Notes: generated by a model not told the origin, from the sequence alone. A stretch of DNA of 64,000 nt from Seleniibacterium sp963677135 (GCA_963677135.2 CAXXLS010000017.1:434001-498000), one strand, 5' to 3'; shown: positions 1 through 8,583, counted from the first letter of the stretch. Numbers and translations are program-made.

Positions 1-275
1 CCGCCGCGAACATGGCCGACCAGGGTTATGGCGACGTTGACGATCCGCTTGGACAGACCGCCGACGTTCATGACCTCGCCGGCCAACAGGAAGAAGGGGA
101 CGGCCAGCAGGGGGAAACTGTCGGCTCCGTGAATCAGGTTCTGGGCAACGATCTGGGCATCAAAAAAATCCAGATGCACCATGAGCACAATACCGCAGGC
201 GAGCAGGGCGAATGCGATCGGGGTTCCGATAGCCAGCGTTGCGAACAATGTTCCGAGAAATATTCCTATAACCAC
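1..275 (-). CDS. dctM: TRAP transporter large permease DctM (partial, C-terminus beyond window)
   Basis: About 91 N-terminal residues are visible. The start is a GTG preceded by GGAGG. The protein begins with a hydrophobic segment ending in an IGTPIAFAL stretch and continues into PLLAVPFFLLAGEVMN. Both are hallmark sequences of the DctM subunit, the 12-helix membrane component that moves a carboxylate-type substrate using an ion gradient. It follows dctQ by 28 bp on the same strand, so the two are co-transcribed. The solute-binding protein DctP is not upstream of dctQ; it may lie past the window edge. The substrate is unknown. The neighbouring polyol-type dehydrogenase and IclR regulator suggest a sugar acid or related organic acid (inference). 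Confidence 0.9.
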   Translation of the reverse strand, partial: MVIGIFLGTLFATLAIGTPIAFALLACGIVLMVHLDFFDAQIVAQNLIHGADSFPLLAVPFFLLAGEVMNVGGLSKRIVNVAITLVGHVRG

Positions 276-303
276 AGCTTTAATCCTCCGTATTTGTTAT
301 GTA

Positions 304-882
304 TTATGACTTGAAGTGCGCCAGCTCTTTTTCGAGCTCTTCCTGCTCGAGAGCTTCATCCGATTCGACTACGCCGATAAGTTTTTCGTCGGCAAGACGA
401 CCGGACAGGAGCATCACAATGTCATAGAGGATTATTGGAATTGCGGTAGCGCCGAAGACAATTCCAACGCCATAGAAGATGGTTTTTGGCAGGCCGGACG
501 CCGCGGCGTGAGTGCCGATGTTGAGGATGGTCTGTTCCCAGCCACCGGTCAGGATGAGATAACTGGCGTAAAGCATGATGCACTGCACCAGGAAAAAGCA
601 GACTTTCTGTGCCGGAACCGGGAGTCGCTTGACAACAGTGTCAACGCCCAGATGGCCGTGCTCACGCATGCAGACGAGGGCGCCAAGAAAAACCATCCAG
701 ACAAAAAACCAGCGCGAAACCTCCTCGGAAACAGTGATTCCCGTGTTAAATGCATAACGCAGAAAAACGTTTCCAAAAACCAGGACCAGCATGGCTGCCA
801 TGCAGATGACCATGATGATTTTCAGTAGGTGAAAGTACCCTTCTACGGCCTGAGCGATGAAATTTGTTTTTTTCTTAACCAT
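304..882 (-). CDS. dctQ: TRAP transporter small permease DctQ
   Basis: 192 residues with four predicted membrane helices, at about 16-40, 57-72, 92-112 and 135-160. The region around residues 48-66 (EEVSRWFFVWMVFLGA) matches the conserved DctQ core. DctQ is the small integral membrane subunit that pairs with DctM in tripartite ATP-independent periplasmic transporters. The ATG is preceded by GAGGAAGG at good spacing. The tail is acidic and lysine-rich, as expected for a cytoplasmic C-terminus. A strong sigma-70-like promoter lies about 240 nt upstream (1132-1160), leaving an unusually long leader without a recognisable gene. Confidence 0.92.
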   Translation of the reverse strand: MVKKKTNFIAQAVEGYFHLLKIIMVICMAAMLVLVFGNVFLRYAFNTGITVSEEVSRWFFVWMVFLGALVCMREHGHLGVDTVVKRLPVPAQKVCFFLVQCIMLYASYLILTGGWEQTILNIGTHAAASGLPKTIFYGVGIVFGATAIPIILYDIVMLLSGRLADEKLIGVVESDEALEQEELEKELAHFKS

Positions 883-1131
883 TGTCCTTCCTCACCTGAA
901 TCAAAAAGTATCGGCTTGAAACAATATCCTTTGAAAACACGGTTCTGATGATTGGCTGTTTGGACTGACAGGACCGTGCTTCCTTGAGACCTGTGGGTAG
1001 ATGGTAATTGTTGCTCTTGCTGCTCCCGGCAAACCTCGATGCGATTTTTGTTTCTCTCCTGGGTGACACAAACAGTGTTCTTGACTTTGTTCGGCTCTTG
1101 TCCTACATAGAAGAACACCGTATCGGAGCCT

Positions 1132-1160
1132 AGAATATCTACAGCCCGGTATTTTGTCAA
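1132..1160 (-). promoter_or_regulatory. Sigma-70-type promoter for dctQM
   Basis: On the minus strand there is a perfect TTGACA (-35, plus-strand 1155-1160), a 17-bp spacer and TATTCT (-10, 1132-1137). Transcription would start near 1125. A CTGGTAG motif sits about 60 bp upstream of that start. Confidence 0.65.
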
Positions 1161-1186
1161 TCATCTTTTTATTTTTTATCTTTTGC

Positions 1187-1193
1187 CTGGTAG
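1187..1193 (+). promoter_or_regulatory. CTGGTAG motif, candidate IclR-type operator half-site
   Basis: Same CTGGTAG core as in the dehydrogenase and iclR upstream regions (reverse complement at 1325-1332; direct at 2511-2518). It lies upstream of the dctQM promoter. Seven bases recur by chance, so the support is positional. Confidence 0.3.
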
Positions 1194-1323
1194 AATTTTT
1201 GCCATACATGGCGAAGCGGAAGAATGCCCGGGAATTTCATAATAAAAAACTGTCATCCCTGATAAAACGGGGCTGGTCGGCCGAGGCAATAAAATTAGGT
1301 TGCATTTGCCGGGGGAAAATAAT

Positions 1324-1353
1324 AACCTACCAGCCAAGAAGGTAAACCTACCA
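1324..1353 (+). promoter_or_regulatory. AACCTACCA direct repeats ahead of the dehydrogenase gene
   Basis: Two identical 9-mers AACCTACCA at 1324-1332 and 1345-1353 are exactly 21 bp apart, about two helical turns. Between them AGGT-aa-ACCT (1340-1349) forms a small dyad overlapping the second copy. Such phased repeats are typical of regulator binding sites. The IclR protein encoded at 2637 is the obvious candidate (inference). Confidence 0.4.
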
Positions 1354-1373
1354 TATAGGATTTGGAGGTACTG

Positions 1374-2357
1374 ATGAAAGCTGCTGTCATAAAAGAAGTT
1401 GGCAAAATAGCAATCGAAGATGTCGAAGTCCCGGTTCCACAGGAAGACCAGGTGCGCATCGCCGTGGAATTAGGCGGAATCTGTGGTTCCGACAATTCAA
1501 TGTATCACGGCAAACTGGCTGCCCCCCTGCCGGTTATTCCTGGCCATGAAGCGGTCGGGAGAATCGATGCCGTCGGTTCCGCTGTCACCTCGTTCACTAT
1601 CGGCCAGCGTGTGACGATTCATCCCAACTATTATTGCGGCGAATGCGATGTCTGCAAAAAAGGATTGACCAATATCTGTCGGTCCAAAGTCCGGCTGGGT
1701 GTGGATATCGATGGCGTTTTTGCTGAATATGCCGTGGTCCCCGCAAAAGCTGTTTTTCCGGTACCGGATTCTCTCCCGAACGAGGTTGCTGTTTTTGCCG
1801 AGCCTCTCGCCGTCAGTCTTCATGGCGTCAAACAGGCGGACATTGCTGAACAGGACAATGTTCTGGTTTTTGGTGCCGGTGTTGTTGGTCAGCTCTGTTT
1901 GCAGTTGGCCCTGCAGCATTCCAGGAATATTACCAACTGCGACCTGATAGCGGCCCGCCTGGATCTGGCCAGAAAGATGGGTGCGCAAAGGGTGATCAGT
2001 GACAAGGACGAACTGGCATCCTGTCAGGGGACTTTTGATGTTATTTTCGAAACGACCGGCGCTCCGTCGGCATTGGCGCAGTGTATTGAGCTGGCCGCTC
2101 CGGGAGGCACCGTTGTCGTGCTCGGTCTGCCCGGTCAGGAGCACCCGGTTCCGACGGTCTTCATTGTCCGCAAGGAATTGACCATTAAAGGGTCCATGAT
2201 CTATACCACTGAAATTCCAGAAAGTATCGAACTGCTCAGCAAGGGGGTTGTCAATACGGAAGCTCTGGTCTCCAGCGTGATCCCGGTGGAGGATCTTCAG
2301 CGTACCCTGGACAATTTTGCGGCGCCAACGCGAATGAAGACCCTGGTCAGGATTTAA
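1374..2357 (+). CDS. Zinc-dependent medium-chain alcohol/polyol dehydrogenase
   Basis: 327 residues starting at ATG 1374, 5 nt after GGAGG. It belongs to the sorbitol / L-threonine / L-idonate dehydrogenase branch of the medium-chain dehydrogenases. Visible features are the catalytic-zinc motif GGICGSD near residue 33, GHEAVGRI near residue 58, and the four-cysteine structural zinc site (CGECDVC..C, about residues 88-102). AEPLAV and the Rossmann glycines GAGVVGQ (about residue 167) follow. It should oxidise a secondary alcohol of a polyol or sugar acid with NAD(P)+. With the divergent TRAP transporter and the downstream IclR regulator it forms a plausible uptake-and-oxidation unit; the actual substrate cannot be read from sequence. 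Confidence 0.85.
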   Translation: MKAAVIKEVGKIAIEDVEVPVPQEDQVRIAVELGGICGSDNSMYHGKLAAPLPVIPGHEAVGRIDAVGSAVTSFTIGQRVTIHPNYYCGECDVCKKGLTNICRSKVRLGVDIDGVFAEYAVVPAKAVFPVPDSLPNEVAVFAEPLAVSLHGVKQADIAEQDNVLVFGAGVVGQLCLQLALQHSRNITNCDLIAARLDLARKMGAQRVISDKDELASCQGTFDVIFETTGAPSALAQCIELAAPGGTVVVLGLPGQEHPVPTVFIVRKELTIKGSMIYTTEIPESIELLSKGVVNTEALVSSVIPVEDLQRTLDNFAAPTRMKTLVRI

Positions 2358-2510
2358 CTTTTGCGATCCTGTCGGCGTGGCGCAAACGCCTGTATCTGAA
2401 CGGCAGCCCATGGGCCGTGGCATCAGGGAGTGTTCATCGAAAAGACGTACCAGTCCGGGAGAAGCTGAAATCGCCCCGGAGGTTATCCATCAATGTTTTA
2501 AGCTATTCGT

Positions 2511-2545
2511 CTGGTAGGACAAATAGTGGTGTCGAAAATTATAAC
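2511..2545 (+). promoter_or_regulatory. Candidate iclR promoter with overlapping CTGGTAG site
   Basis: AGGACA (2516-2521), an 18-bp spacer and TATAAC (2540-2545) give a plausible promoter about 90 bp upstream of the iclR start. CTGGTAGG (2511-2518) overlaps the -35 box, which would suit negative autoregulation. Confidence 0.35.
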
Positions 2546-2636
2546 TCTGTGCTAATCTCATCAGCGTTTGTGGTTTTGCCTGTAGGATGATGGTCGGCAT
2601 TCAATAAAAATCCTCATGAATAACATTAGGGGTCAC

Positions 2637-3422
2637 ATGTCAAAAACAGCAGAGAAAAAAACCGCAGCAGTACCCTTGGTCGATGCCGTTCTCAAGGCTC
2701 TGGAAATTCTTGATTGCTTCAATACCCATGAGACCGAACTGTCCTTGAACCAGCTGTGCGAAAAGACAGGTCTCTACAAGAGTCGCGTGCACAGGCTGTG
2801 CGGAACTTTGATCAAGTCCGGTTACCTGGTGCGTACGTCGCGGACCAACTATCGCCTGGGGCCCAAGCTGATGGTCTTGGGGAAGGTCTATGAGAAGAGC
2901 AACTCTCTGAAATCGATTGCTGCCCCCTTTATGAAGCGCCTGACCCTGGAAACAGGGGAGTCCACGGCTCTGTTCGTTGTCGACGGGACAAAGAGTATCT
3001 GCATGGCCCGGGAAATGGGATCTTCGCGGCTGGTTTATTCTATAAATGAAGGGGATTACATGGAATTGACCCCTACGGCAGCAGGGCGGGTACTGTTGGC
3101 CTATGCCGAACCCGAGTTTGTCAGCAAGGTTCTGTCGCGCACTAAACAGACACGTTTCACCGACAACACCAAGGTCGATGCCGAGGAAATCAAGCGCGAA
3201 CTGGAGTGGATCCGGCAGCACGGTTACGGAGTCAATGACCAGGAACGGGAAGAGGGGATCGCCGCTATCGCCGCCCCGGTGTTCGATTTTGAAAACAAGG
3301 TTCCCGCCGCCCTGGCTATTGTGGGGCCGGCCTATCGCTTCACCGAAGACCGGCGGCAGGAGCAACTGGGAAAACTGCTGGAGACCAGCAGGGAAATGTC
3401 GCGGCTGATGGGGGAGTCCTGA
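2637..3422 (+). CDS. IclR-family transcriptional regulator
   Basis: 261 residues from ATG 2637, preceded by AGGGG 6 nt upstream; an in-frame ATG 21 bp earlier lacks such a site. The N-terminal winged helix-turn-helix (about residues 14-75) contains LSLNQLCEKTGLYKSRVHRL. The C-terminal IclR effector domain (about 85-255) includes the characteristic LTPTAAGRVLLAYAEPE and a DQEREEGIAAIAAPVFD segment. IclR proteins are dimeric regulators of local catabolic operons that sense small carboxylates or aromatics. Position next to the dehydrogenase and TRAP genes makes it their likely regulator (inference). The gene ends at a strong bidirectional terminator. Confidence 0.9.
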   Translation: MSKTAEKKTAAVPLVDAVLKALEILDCFNTHETELSLNQLCEKTGLYKSRVHRLCGTLIKSGYLVRTSRTNYRLGPKLMVLGKVYEKSNSLKSIAAPFMKRLTLETGESTALFVVDGTKSICMAREMGSSRLVYSINEGDYMELTPTAAGRVLLAYAEPEFVSKVLSRTKQTRFTDNTKVDAEEIKRELEWIRQHGYGVNDQEREEGIAAIAAPVFDFENKVPAALAIVGPAYRFTEDRRQEQLGKLLETSREMSRLMGES

Positions 3423-3451
3423 TAGGGCTTGCCGGTCTGGCAATAAAATAA

Positions 3452-3493
3452 AAAAATACGGGATTATCGTTTCTCCGATAATCCCGTATTTTT
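3452..3493. terminator. Bidirectional intrinsic terminator between iclR and aroKB
   Basis: Perfect 18-bp stem (3452-3469 with 3476-3493) around a 6-nt loop, with A-run and T-run ends, so it works in both directions. Its right arm overlaps the aroKB stop codon. Confidence 0.9.
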
Positions 3494-5069
3494 ATTCTTT
3501 AAGCTCATCTAACACTTTAAGCACGCACTCTTCTTCAACCTGGTCGGTAATGAAGGTCTCCCCAACTTCCTTGATCATGATGTAGCGCAGCTTCCCGGCT
3601 TTTTTCTTTTTGTCGCTCCGCATGGCGATCAGTAGATCGCTGCCGATGAGTTGAGTCGGTATTCTGATCGGCAGCATGGCCGATTTGAGCACGTTCTCCA
3701 CCCGTGTCAGCAGTTCCGGCCGGCAGTAGCCGAGGTCTACGGACAGTTTCGTGGCAATGACCATGCCGATGGCGACCGCTTCGCCGTGACGGACTTTATG
3801 GCGGCTGAGATGCTCGATGGCATTGGCGAAGGTGTGGCCGAAGTTCAAGACCGCTCTGCGACCATGCTCATACGGGTCTTCCTGGATGATGTTGATTTTT
3901 ACCTGAATAGCTTGGGCAACCAGGGCCTGCAGTTCCGCTGCGGACTGGAATCCTCCCTCGGCCGGTTTCCATTTGCCCGCTTCAATTTTGGTGAGGAGGT
4001 CTGAATCGGCAATCAGGCTGTGCTTGATGACTTCTGCCATCCCCGAGGCGAAGGTCCGGGGAGACAAACTTTGCAGGGTTGCGACGTCGGCGATGACGGT
4101 TTTCGGCTGTTTGAATGCACCGATCACGTTCTTGCCGCGCGGTAGATCAACGCCGGTCTTGCCGCCGATGCTGGTGTCGACCATGGCGAGCAGGCTGGTA
4201 GGACACTGGACGCAGTCGACGCCGCGCATGAAGGTCGCCGCAATGAACCCGGCCAGTTCACTGATGACGGTCCCTCCCAGGGCGATAATCGTCCCGCTCC
4301 GGTCAAAATCGGCATCGAGGAGCTGCTCATAGATGGTCTGGGCGGTGGCGAGGGTCTTGTGCTGACGACCGGGAGGGACCGTGATGACGGTATCCACCTC
4401 CCCGCAGCTTTTTGCATAGAGGGGGGCCACGGTTTCGTCGGTAATGACGGCGACCGGTCCTTCGATTTCCGCCAGGCTGCTGACAAACGGCAGAATTCCG
4501 CTGCCGACGATATATTCATAGTCGACGGTCGGTGCGGAGATTTCCAGCCTCAGATCGCGTTTCCCCTGCACAAATTCCGACAGTTCGCTGGCGATATCCT
4601 TCGGTTTTTTGGTCGAGGTGGTAAACTGCGAGAATCTTTTGTAGCCTCTTTCGCGCTGCTGGAGCAGTTCAACGATATGTTCAAGGGGGTTGGCTCCCTG
4701 GAGAAGAGGGCGGACATTGGAATCGTTGGATACCCGTTCGAGGATCTCTTCCGGAGTCGCGACCAGGCAGAAGACTCTTCCGGTCTTGCTCAGCGCTGCC
4801 GCATTCTGCGGATCAAGCATCATGCGTCCGCCGGTCGAGATGACCAGACCTTCCTGCTGAGACAGACGCAGAGCCACTTCTGTTTCTTTGCGACGAAAGG
4901 CTTCTTCGCCATGGGTTCGGAAATATTCGGCGATGGTGCAGCCTATTTCATCCTCAATAAGATGATCGGTATCGATGAACTGGTAGTCGAGCTTTTTTGC
5001 CATCAGGCGTCCGACGGTCGTTTTCCCCGTCCCCATGAATCCGGTGAGAATGATATTGGGTTTAGCCAT
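3492..5069 (-). CDS. aroKB: Fused shikimate kinase / 3-dehydroquinate synthase
   Basis: 525 residues. Residues 1-170 are a shikimate kinase: Walker A GFMGTGKTT at 10-18, DTDHLIEDE, RKETE, and a RPLL lid motif. Residues about 175-525 are 3-dehydroquinate synthase, with PTSLLAMVDTSIGGKTGV, GKNVIGAFKQP, AEVIKH, HGEAVAIGM and RSDKKKK. The protein would supply steps 2 and 5 of the shikimate pathway. Zinc-ligand positions (the Glu of AEVIK and the His of FGHT and HGEA) are kept. Several motifs are atypical: STGGR instead of STGGG in the kinase; GGTVISE instead of GGGVVGD and GHTFANAIE instead of GHTFGHAIE in the synthase. Kinase-first fusions of this kind are known, for example in Thermotoga. ATG start with AAGG 8 nt upstream. 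Confidence 0.9.
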   Translation of the reverse strand: MAKPNIILTGFMGTGKTTVGRLMAKKLDYQFIDTDHLIEDEIGCTIAEYFRTHGEEAFRRKETEVALRLSQQEGLVISTGGRMMLDPQNAAALSKTGRVFCLVATPEEILERVSNDSNVRPLLQGANPLEHIVELLQQRERGYKRFSQFTTSTKKPKDIASELSEFVQGKRDLRLEISAPTVDYEYIVGSGILPFVSSLAEIEGPVAVITDETVAPLYAKSCGEVDTVITVPPGRQHKTLATAQTIYEQLLDADFDRSGTIIALGGTVISELAGFIAATFMRGVDCVQCPTSLLAMVDTSIGGKTGVDLPRGKNVIGAFKQPKTVIADVATLQSLSPRTFASGMAEVIKHSLIADSDLLTKIEAGKWKPAEGGFQSAAELQALVAQAIQVKINIIQEDPYEHGRRAVLNFGHTFANAIEHLSRHKVRHGEAVAIGMVIATKLSVDLGYCRPELLTRVENVLKSAMLPIRIPTQLIGSDLLIAMRSDKKKKAGKLRYIMIKEVGETFITDQVEEECVLKVLDELKE

Positions 5070-5249
5070 TATTGCGCCTTTTGATCAGAATGATATCCAT
5101 ATAAATGAATGCGTTCGGTTTGTATTCAGATAACAACCTGCTGAACATAGGTAAAAGTTGGCAACCTGTCAAGAATATGAACTTTTTAACCGTCCGGGAA
5201 TGGACACTTGGAAAGGACTCTTATTTTCCGGCAAAGATTTCTATTTAAC

Positions 5250-5278
5250 TTGGCTTGCCGAGCACTTTCTGTCATAAT
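5250..5278 (+). promoter_or_regulatory. Candidate typA promoter
   Basis: TTGGCT (5250-5255), 17-bp spacer and CATAAT (5273-5278), giving a start near 5285 and a leader of about 36 nt. Confidence 0.45.
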
Positions 5279-5320
5279 CCGGATCTTTTGAGAAAATGAC
5301 TGTTTATAAAGGGTTTACTT

Positions 5321-7132
5321 ATGTCTGAGAATATTAGAAACATCGCAATTATCGCGCACGTCGATCATGGCAAGACCACTCTGGTTGATGCCATGCTTAT
5401 TCAATCCGGAGTATTTCGTGAAAACCAGGTTATCACCGAGCGGGTCATGGACAGCAACGACCTTGAAAAGGAACGCGGAATAACCATTCTTTCCAAAAAC
5501 CTTTCTGTGCAGCACGGCGATCTCAAGATCAACATCGTCGATACCCCCGGGCACGCCGATTTCGGCGGTGAAGTCGAGCGCATCCTGAAGATGGTCGATT
5601 CGGTTCTGCTGCTCGTTGATGCTTTTGACGGACCCATGCCGCAGACCCGTTTCGTGTTGAAAAAATCCCTTGATCTGGGCCTGAAACCGATCGTGGTCAT
5701 CAACAAGATCGACCGGCCGGGAGCCCGTCCTGAAGAGGTGGTCGACATGGTTTTCGACCTGTTCTGCGAGCTCAACGCCAACGAAGAACAGCTCGATTTT
5801 CCCATTGTCTACGCCAGTGCCAAGAATGGTATCGCCAAGCATAACCTTGAAGATGATTCGGACAACCTTGAACCGCTCTTTCAGATGATTCGTGAAAAGG
5901 TTGATCCCCCCACCGGAGACCCAGAGGCTCCTTTCCAGTTGCTGGCGACCAGTATTGCCTATAATAAATTCATCGGCAGGATTGCCACGGGGAAGATTTT
6001 CAACGGCAGACTTTGTGCCGGCGAAACCGTCGCTCACATCGATCGCGAAGGGAATGTCAAGAGTGGCCGGATCACCAAGCTGCTCGGCTACCAGGGACTT
6101 CAGCAGGTCGAAATTGAGGAGGCCTCTGCCGGTGATATCGTCTCCATTGCCGGTTTCGAAGACCTCGGCATCGGCGAATCCCTCGCCGATCTTGAGAATC
6201 CCGTCGCGCTTCCCTATGTGGCGATTGATGAGCCGACCCTCTCCATGAACTTCATGGTCAGCAATTCGCCGTTCGCCGGACGAGAAGGAAAGTATGTGAC
6301 CTCCAGGAATATCCGTGATCGTCTGATGAAGGAATTGCGTACCAACGTGTCATTGCGGGTTGAGGATACCGATAATACCGATACTTTCAAGGTGTCCGGA
6401 CGCGGTGAGCTCCACCTTTCCATTCTGATTGAGAATATGCGCCGGGAAGGCTATGAACTCTCCGTCTCCAAGCCGGAGGTCATCTTCCGTGAGATCGATG
6501 GCGAACTCTGCGAACCCATCGAATACCTTGCCATCGATGTTCCCGAAGAGTTCCAGGGAACCGTTATCGAAAAACTCGGTACCAGGAAAGCGGAAATGAC
6601 CTCCATGCAGACCATGGAGGGAACCAACCGCCTCGAATTCCTGATTCCGGCCCGTGGCCTGATCGGTTTTCGTACCGAATTTTTGACCGACACCCGCGGT
6701 ACCGGAGTGATGAACCATACTTTCCATGATTATGCTCCTTACAAGGGACCCATCAGCGGCCGCAAAAATGGTGTTCTGATTGCCATGGAGGCCGGGGAGA
6801 CGGTTGCTTACGCATTGTTCGGCCTTCAGGATCGGGGCATTCTGTTCGTCGGTCCGGGCGTGGACGTCTATGAAGGGATGATCATCGGTCAGCATGCCAA
6901 GGAGAACGATCTCGTGGTCAATGCCTGCAAGGGGAAAAAACTGACCAACGTCCGTGCCTCCGGAAGTGATGAGGCGGTCCGCCTGGTGCCCCCCCGGATC
7001 CTGTCTCTCGAACAGGCTCTCGAGTATATCAACGATGATGAACTTGTTGAGATTACCCCCAAATCAATCCGTCTGCGCAAGCGTTACCTCGATGCCAACG
7101 AACGCAAGCGCATGGAGAAAAAGGCCAAGTAA
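5321..7132 (+). CDS. typA: Ribosome-associated translational GTPase TypA/BipA
   Basis: 603 residues, the usual TypA length. The GTPase domain carries AHVDHGKTTL (about 11-20), ERGITILSKN (switch I), DTPGHADFGGEV (switch II) and NKIDRPGA. The elongation-factor-like domains II, III and V and the TypA-specific C-terminal domain follow (GTGVMNHTFHDYAPYKG, RGILFVGPG, VRLVPPR). TypA binds 70S ribosomes and acts in ribosome assembly and stress or cold adaptation. It stands alone as a single-gene unit between divergent aroKB and a convergent response-regulator gene. Confidence 0.97.
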   Translation: MSENIRNIAIIAHVDHGKTTLVDAMLIQSGVFRENQVITERVMDSNDLEKERGITILSKNLSVQHGDLKINIVDTPGHADFGGEVERILKMVDSVLLLVDAFDGPMPQTRFVLKKSLDLGLKPIVVINKIDRPGARPEEVVDMVFDLFCELNANEEQLDFPIVYASAKNGIAKHNLEDDSDNLEPLFQMIREKVDPPTGDPEAPFQLLATSIAYNKFIGRIATGKIFNGRLCAGETVAHIDREGNVKSGRITKLLGYQGLQQVEIEEASAGDIVSIAGFEDLGIGESLADLENPVALPYVAIDEPTLSMNFMVSNSPFAGREGKYVTSRNIRDRLMKELRTNVSLRVEDTDNTDTFKVSGRGELHLSILIENMRREGYELSVSKPEVIFREIDGELCEPIEYLAIDVPEEFQGTVIEKLGTRKAEMTSMQTMEGTNRLEFLIPARGLIGFRTEFLTDTRGTGVMNHTFHDYAPYKGPISGRKNGVLIAMEAGETVAYALFGLQDRGILFVGPGVDVYEGMIIGQHAKENDLVVNACKGKKLTNVRASGSDEAVRLVPPRILSLEQALEYINDDELVEITPKSIRLRKRYLDANERKRMEKKAK

Positions 7133-7172
7133 GTCATCCATTGAGCCATTCTGGATGACCTCGCATGACGGG

Positions 7173-7210
7173 CAGCTGATCCCGCAATCGTCTGATCGCG
7201 GGATCAGCTG
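7173..7210. terminator. Hairpin between typA and the convergent response regulator
   Basis: A 13-bp perfect stem, CAGCTGATCCCGC (7173-7185) with its complement (7198-7210). It overlaps the response-regulator stop codon. There is no T-run on either side, so it may act as an mRNA 3'-end stabiliser or a weak terminator. Confidence 0.5.
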
Positions 7211-8583
7211 TTGATGCCGAAGCGTCTGATCTTTTCGACCAGGGTCGTACGGTTGATATTCAGCAGCTCAGCCGCCCTGGCCTTGACCCCTTTGCCCTGT
7301 TCCATGGCCTGAGTGATCAGTTCTTTTTCCATTTCAGCAATGACCTCGTTCAGGTCGATTCCTTCCGGAGGCAGGTGGCGCGGGGCGCTCCCCTTCGGCG
7401 GGAACTGACGGCCGATATCGGGGGGAAGATCCTGGCAGCTGATGGTCTGATCGTCCGTCAGGGCGACCGTCCGTTCAATAATGTTTTCCATTTCCCGTAC
7501 ATTTCCCGGCCAGTCGTAGGCTTCCATGGCCAGCATGGCATCGTCACCGATCGTCATCATCGGTCTGTTCATTTCTTTGCAGATTTTTTCCAGGAAGTGC
7601 CGAGCCAGCTGAGGAATGTCGCCGCGCCTCTCCTTGAGAGGGGGGAGGTGGATGGGGATAACGTTGAGGCGATAGTAAAGGTCTTCGCGAAATTGTCCGG
7701 TTTTCACCTGGTGCTGCAGATCCACGTTGGTTGCTGATATCAGCCTGACATCAAGATGGATTTTTTTGCTTGAGCCCACCCGTTCTATTTCGTGTTCCTG
7801 AATTACCCGCAGCAGCTTCATCTGCAGGTGCAGGGGCATGTCACCGATCTCGTCAAGGAAAATCGTGCCGCCGTTGGCCAGCTCGAACTTGCCGCTTTTG
7901 TCGGCTACGGCGCTGGTAAAGGCCCCTTTGACATGGCCGAACAGCTCGGATTCAAGAAGATCCTCGGGGATCGCGCCGCAGTTGATAGCGATAAACGGCT
8001 TGTCTTTTCTGGGACTGTTGTAGTGGATCGCCTTGGCGACCAGCTCCTTTCCGGTTCCGGACGCCCCGAGGATCAGGATCGTTGAATCGGTTGCGACGAC
8101 CTTCTCCATGCGGGTGAAAACCTGCTGCATAGCCTGGCTGGTGCCAATAATACTGGTAAAACGATAGCGACCGTGGAGTTGTTGCTTGAGATACTGGTTC
8201 TCCAGGACCAGGCGGTTTTTTTCCAGAGCTTTTGCGACCTGGATTTTCAGGCGCTCGAAGTTGAAGGGTTTGGTGATGTAATCCAGGGCCCCTTCTTTCA
8301 TGGCCTCGACAGCCGTCTCCGCCGAGGCGTTTCCGGTGATCAGGATGACACAGGTCTCAGGAGCATGTTCCTTGATGTGTTTAAGAATGTCGATGCCGTT
8401 GACCCCCGGGAGCAGAAGGTCGCTGATGACAAGATCGAAGGATTGAGTATTGAGGATGCTGAGAGCCTCCTCTCCGGACTGACAGGACTCGATCCTATAC
8501 CCGGAGCGCTTCAGGAGCAGGGAGAGGGCTTTGCAGCTATCCGGCTCGTCATCAATCAGAAGGATTTGGGCATGATCGGGCAT
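7204..8583 (-). CDS. Sigma-54-dependent response regulator (NtrC/AtoC type)
   Basis: 459 residues from ATG 8583, which has GGAGG 6 nt upstream; a longer frame upstream lacks one. Receiver domain (1-120) with acidic pocket D11-D12, phospho-acceptor D55 (LVISDLLLPG) and TKPF. AAA+ sigma-54 domain (about 140-375) with GASGTGKE Walker A and GAFTSA in place of the usual GAFTGA sigma-54-contact loop. Fis-type helix-turn-helix at the C-terminus (ARAAELLNINRTTLVEKI). It activates sigma-54 promoters after phosphorylation. No histidine kinase is adjacent, so it is an orphan within this window. Confidence 0.93.
   Translation of the reverse strand: MPDHAQILLIDDEPDSCKALSLLLKRSGYRIESCQSGEEALSILNTQSFDLVISDLLLPGVNGIDILKHIKEHAPETCVILITGNASAETAVEAMKEGALDYITKPFNFERLKIQVAKALEKNRLVLENQYLKQQLHGRYRFTSIIGTSQAMQQVFTRMEKVVATDSTILILGASGTGKELVAKAIHYNSPRKDKPFIAINCGAIPEDLLESELFGHVKGAFTSAVADKSGKFELANGGTIFLDEIGDMPLHLQMKLLRVIQEHEIERVGSSKKIHLDVRLISATNVDLQHQVKTGQFREDLYYRLNVIPIHLPPLKERRGDIPQLARHFLEKICKEMNRPMMTIGDDAMLAMEAYDWPGNVREMENIIERTVALTDDQTISCQDLPPDIGRQFPPKGSAPRHLPPEGIDLNEVIAEMEKELITQAMEQGKGVKARAAELLNINRTTLVEKIRRFGINS

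Larger units (their letters stand above)
883..1373. other. Divergent intergenic region between dctQ and the alcohol dehydrogenase gene
   Basis: About 490 bp without a credible gene. The short frames here lack family resemblance and ribosome-binding sites. It holds the minus-strand promoter at 1132-1160, a CTGGTAG motif at 1187-1193 and a pair of AACCTACCA direct repeats at 1324-1353 just ahead of the dehydrogenase ribosome-binding site. The long leader of dctQ (about 883-1125) shows no riboswitch I recognise. Confidence 0.6.

Noticed and set aside
843..1160. Minus-strand frame in the dctQ leader, checked as a possible dctP
   Set aside because: No signal peptide or DctP motifs; it runs into dctQ out of frame.
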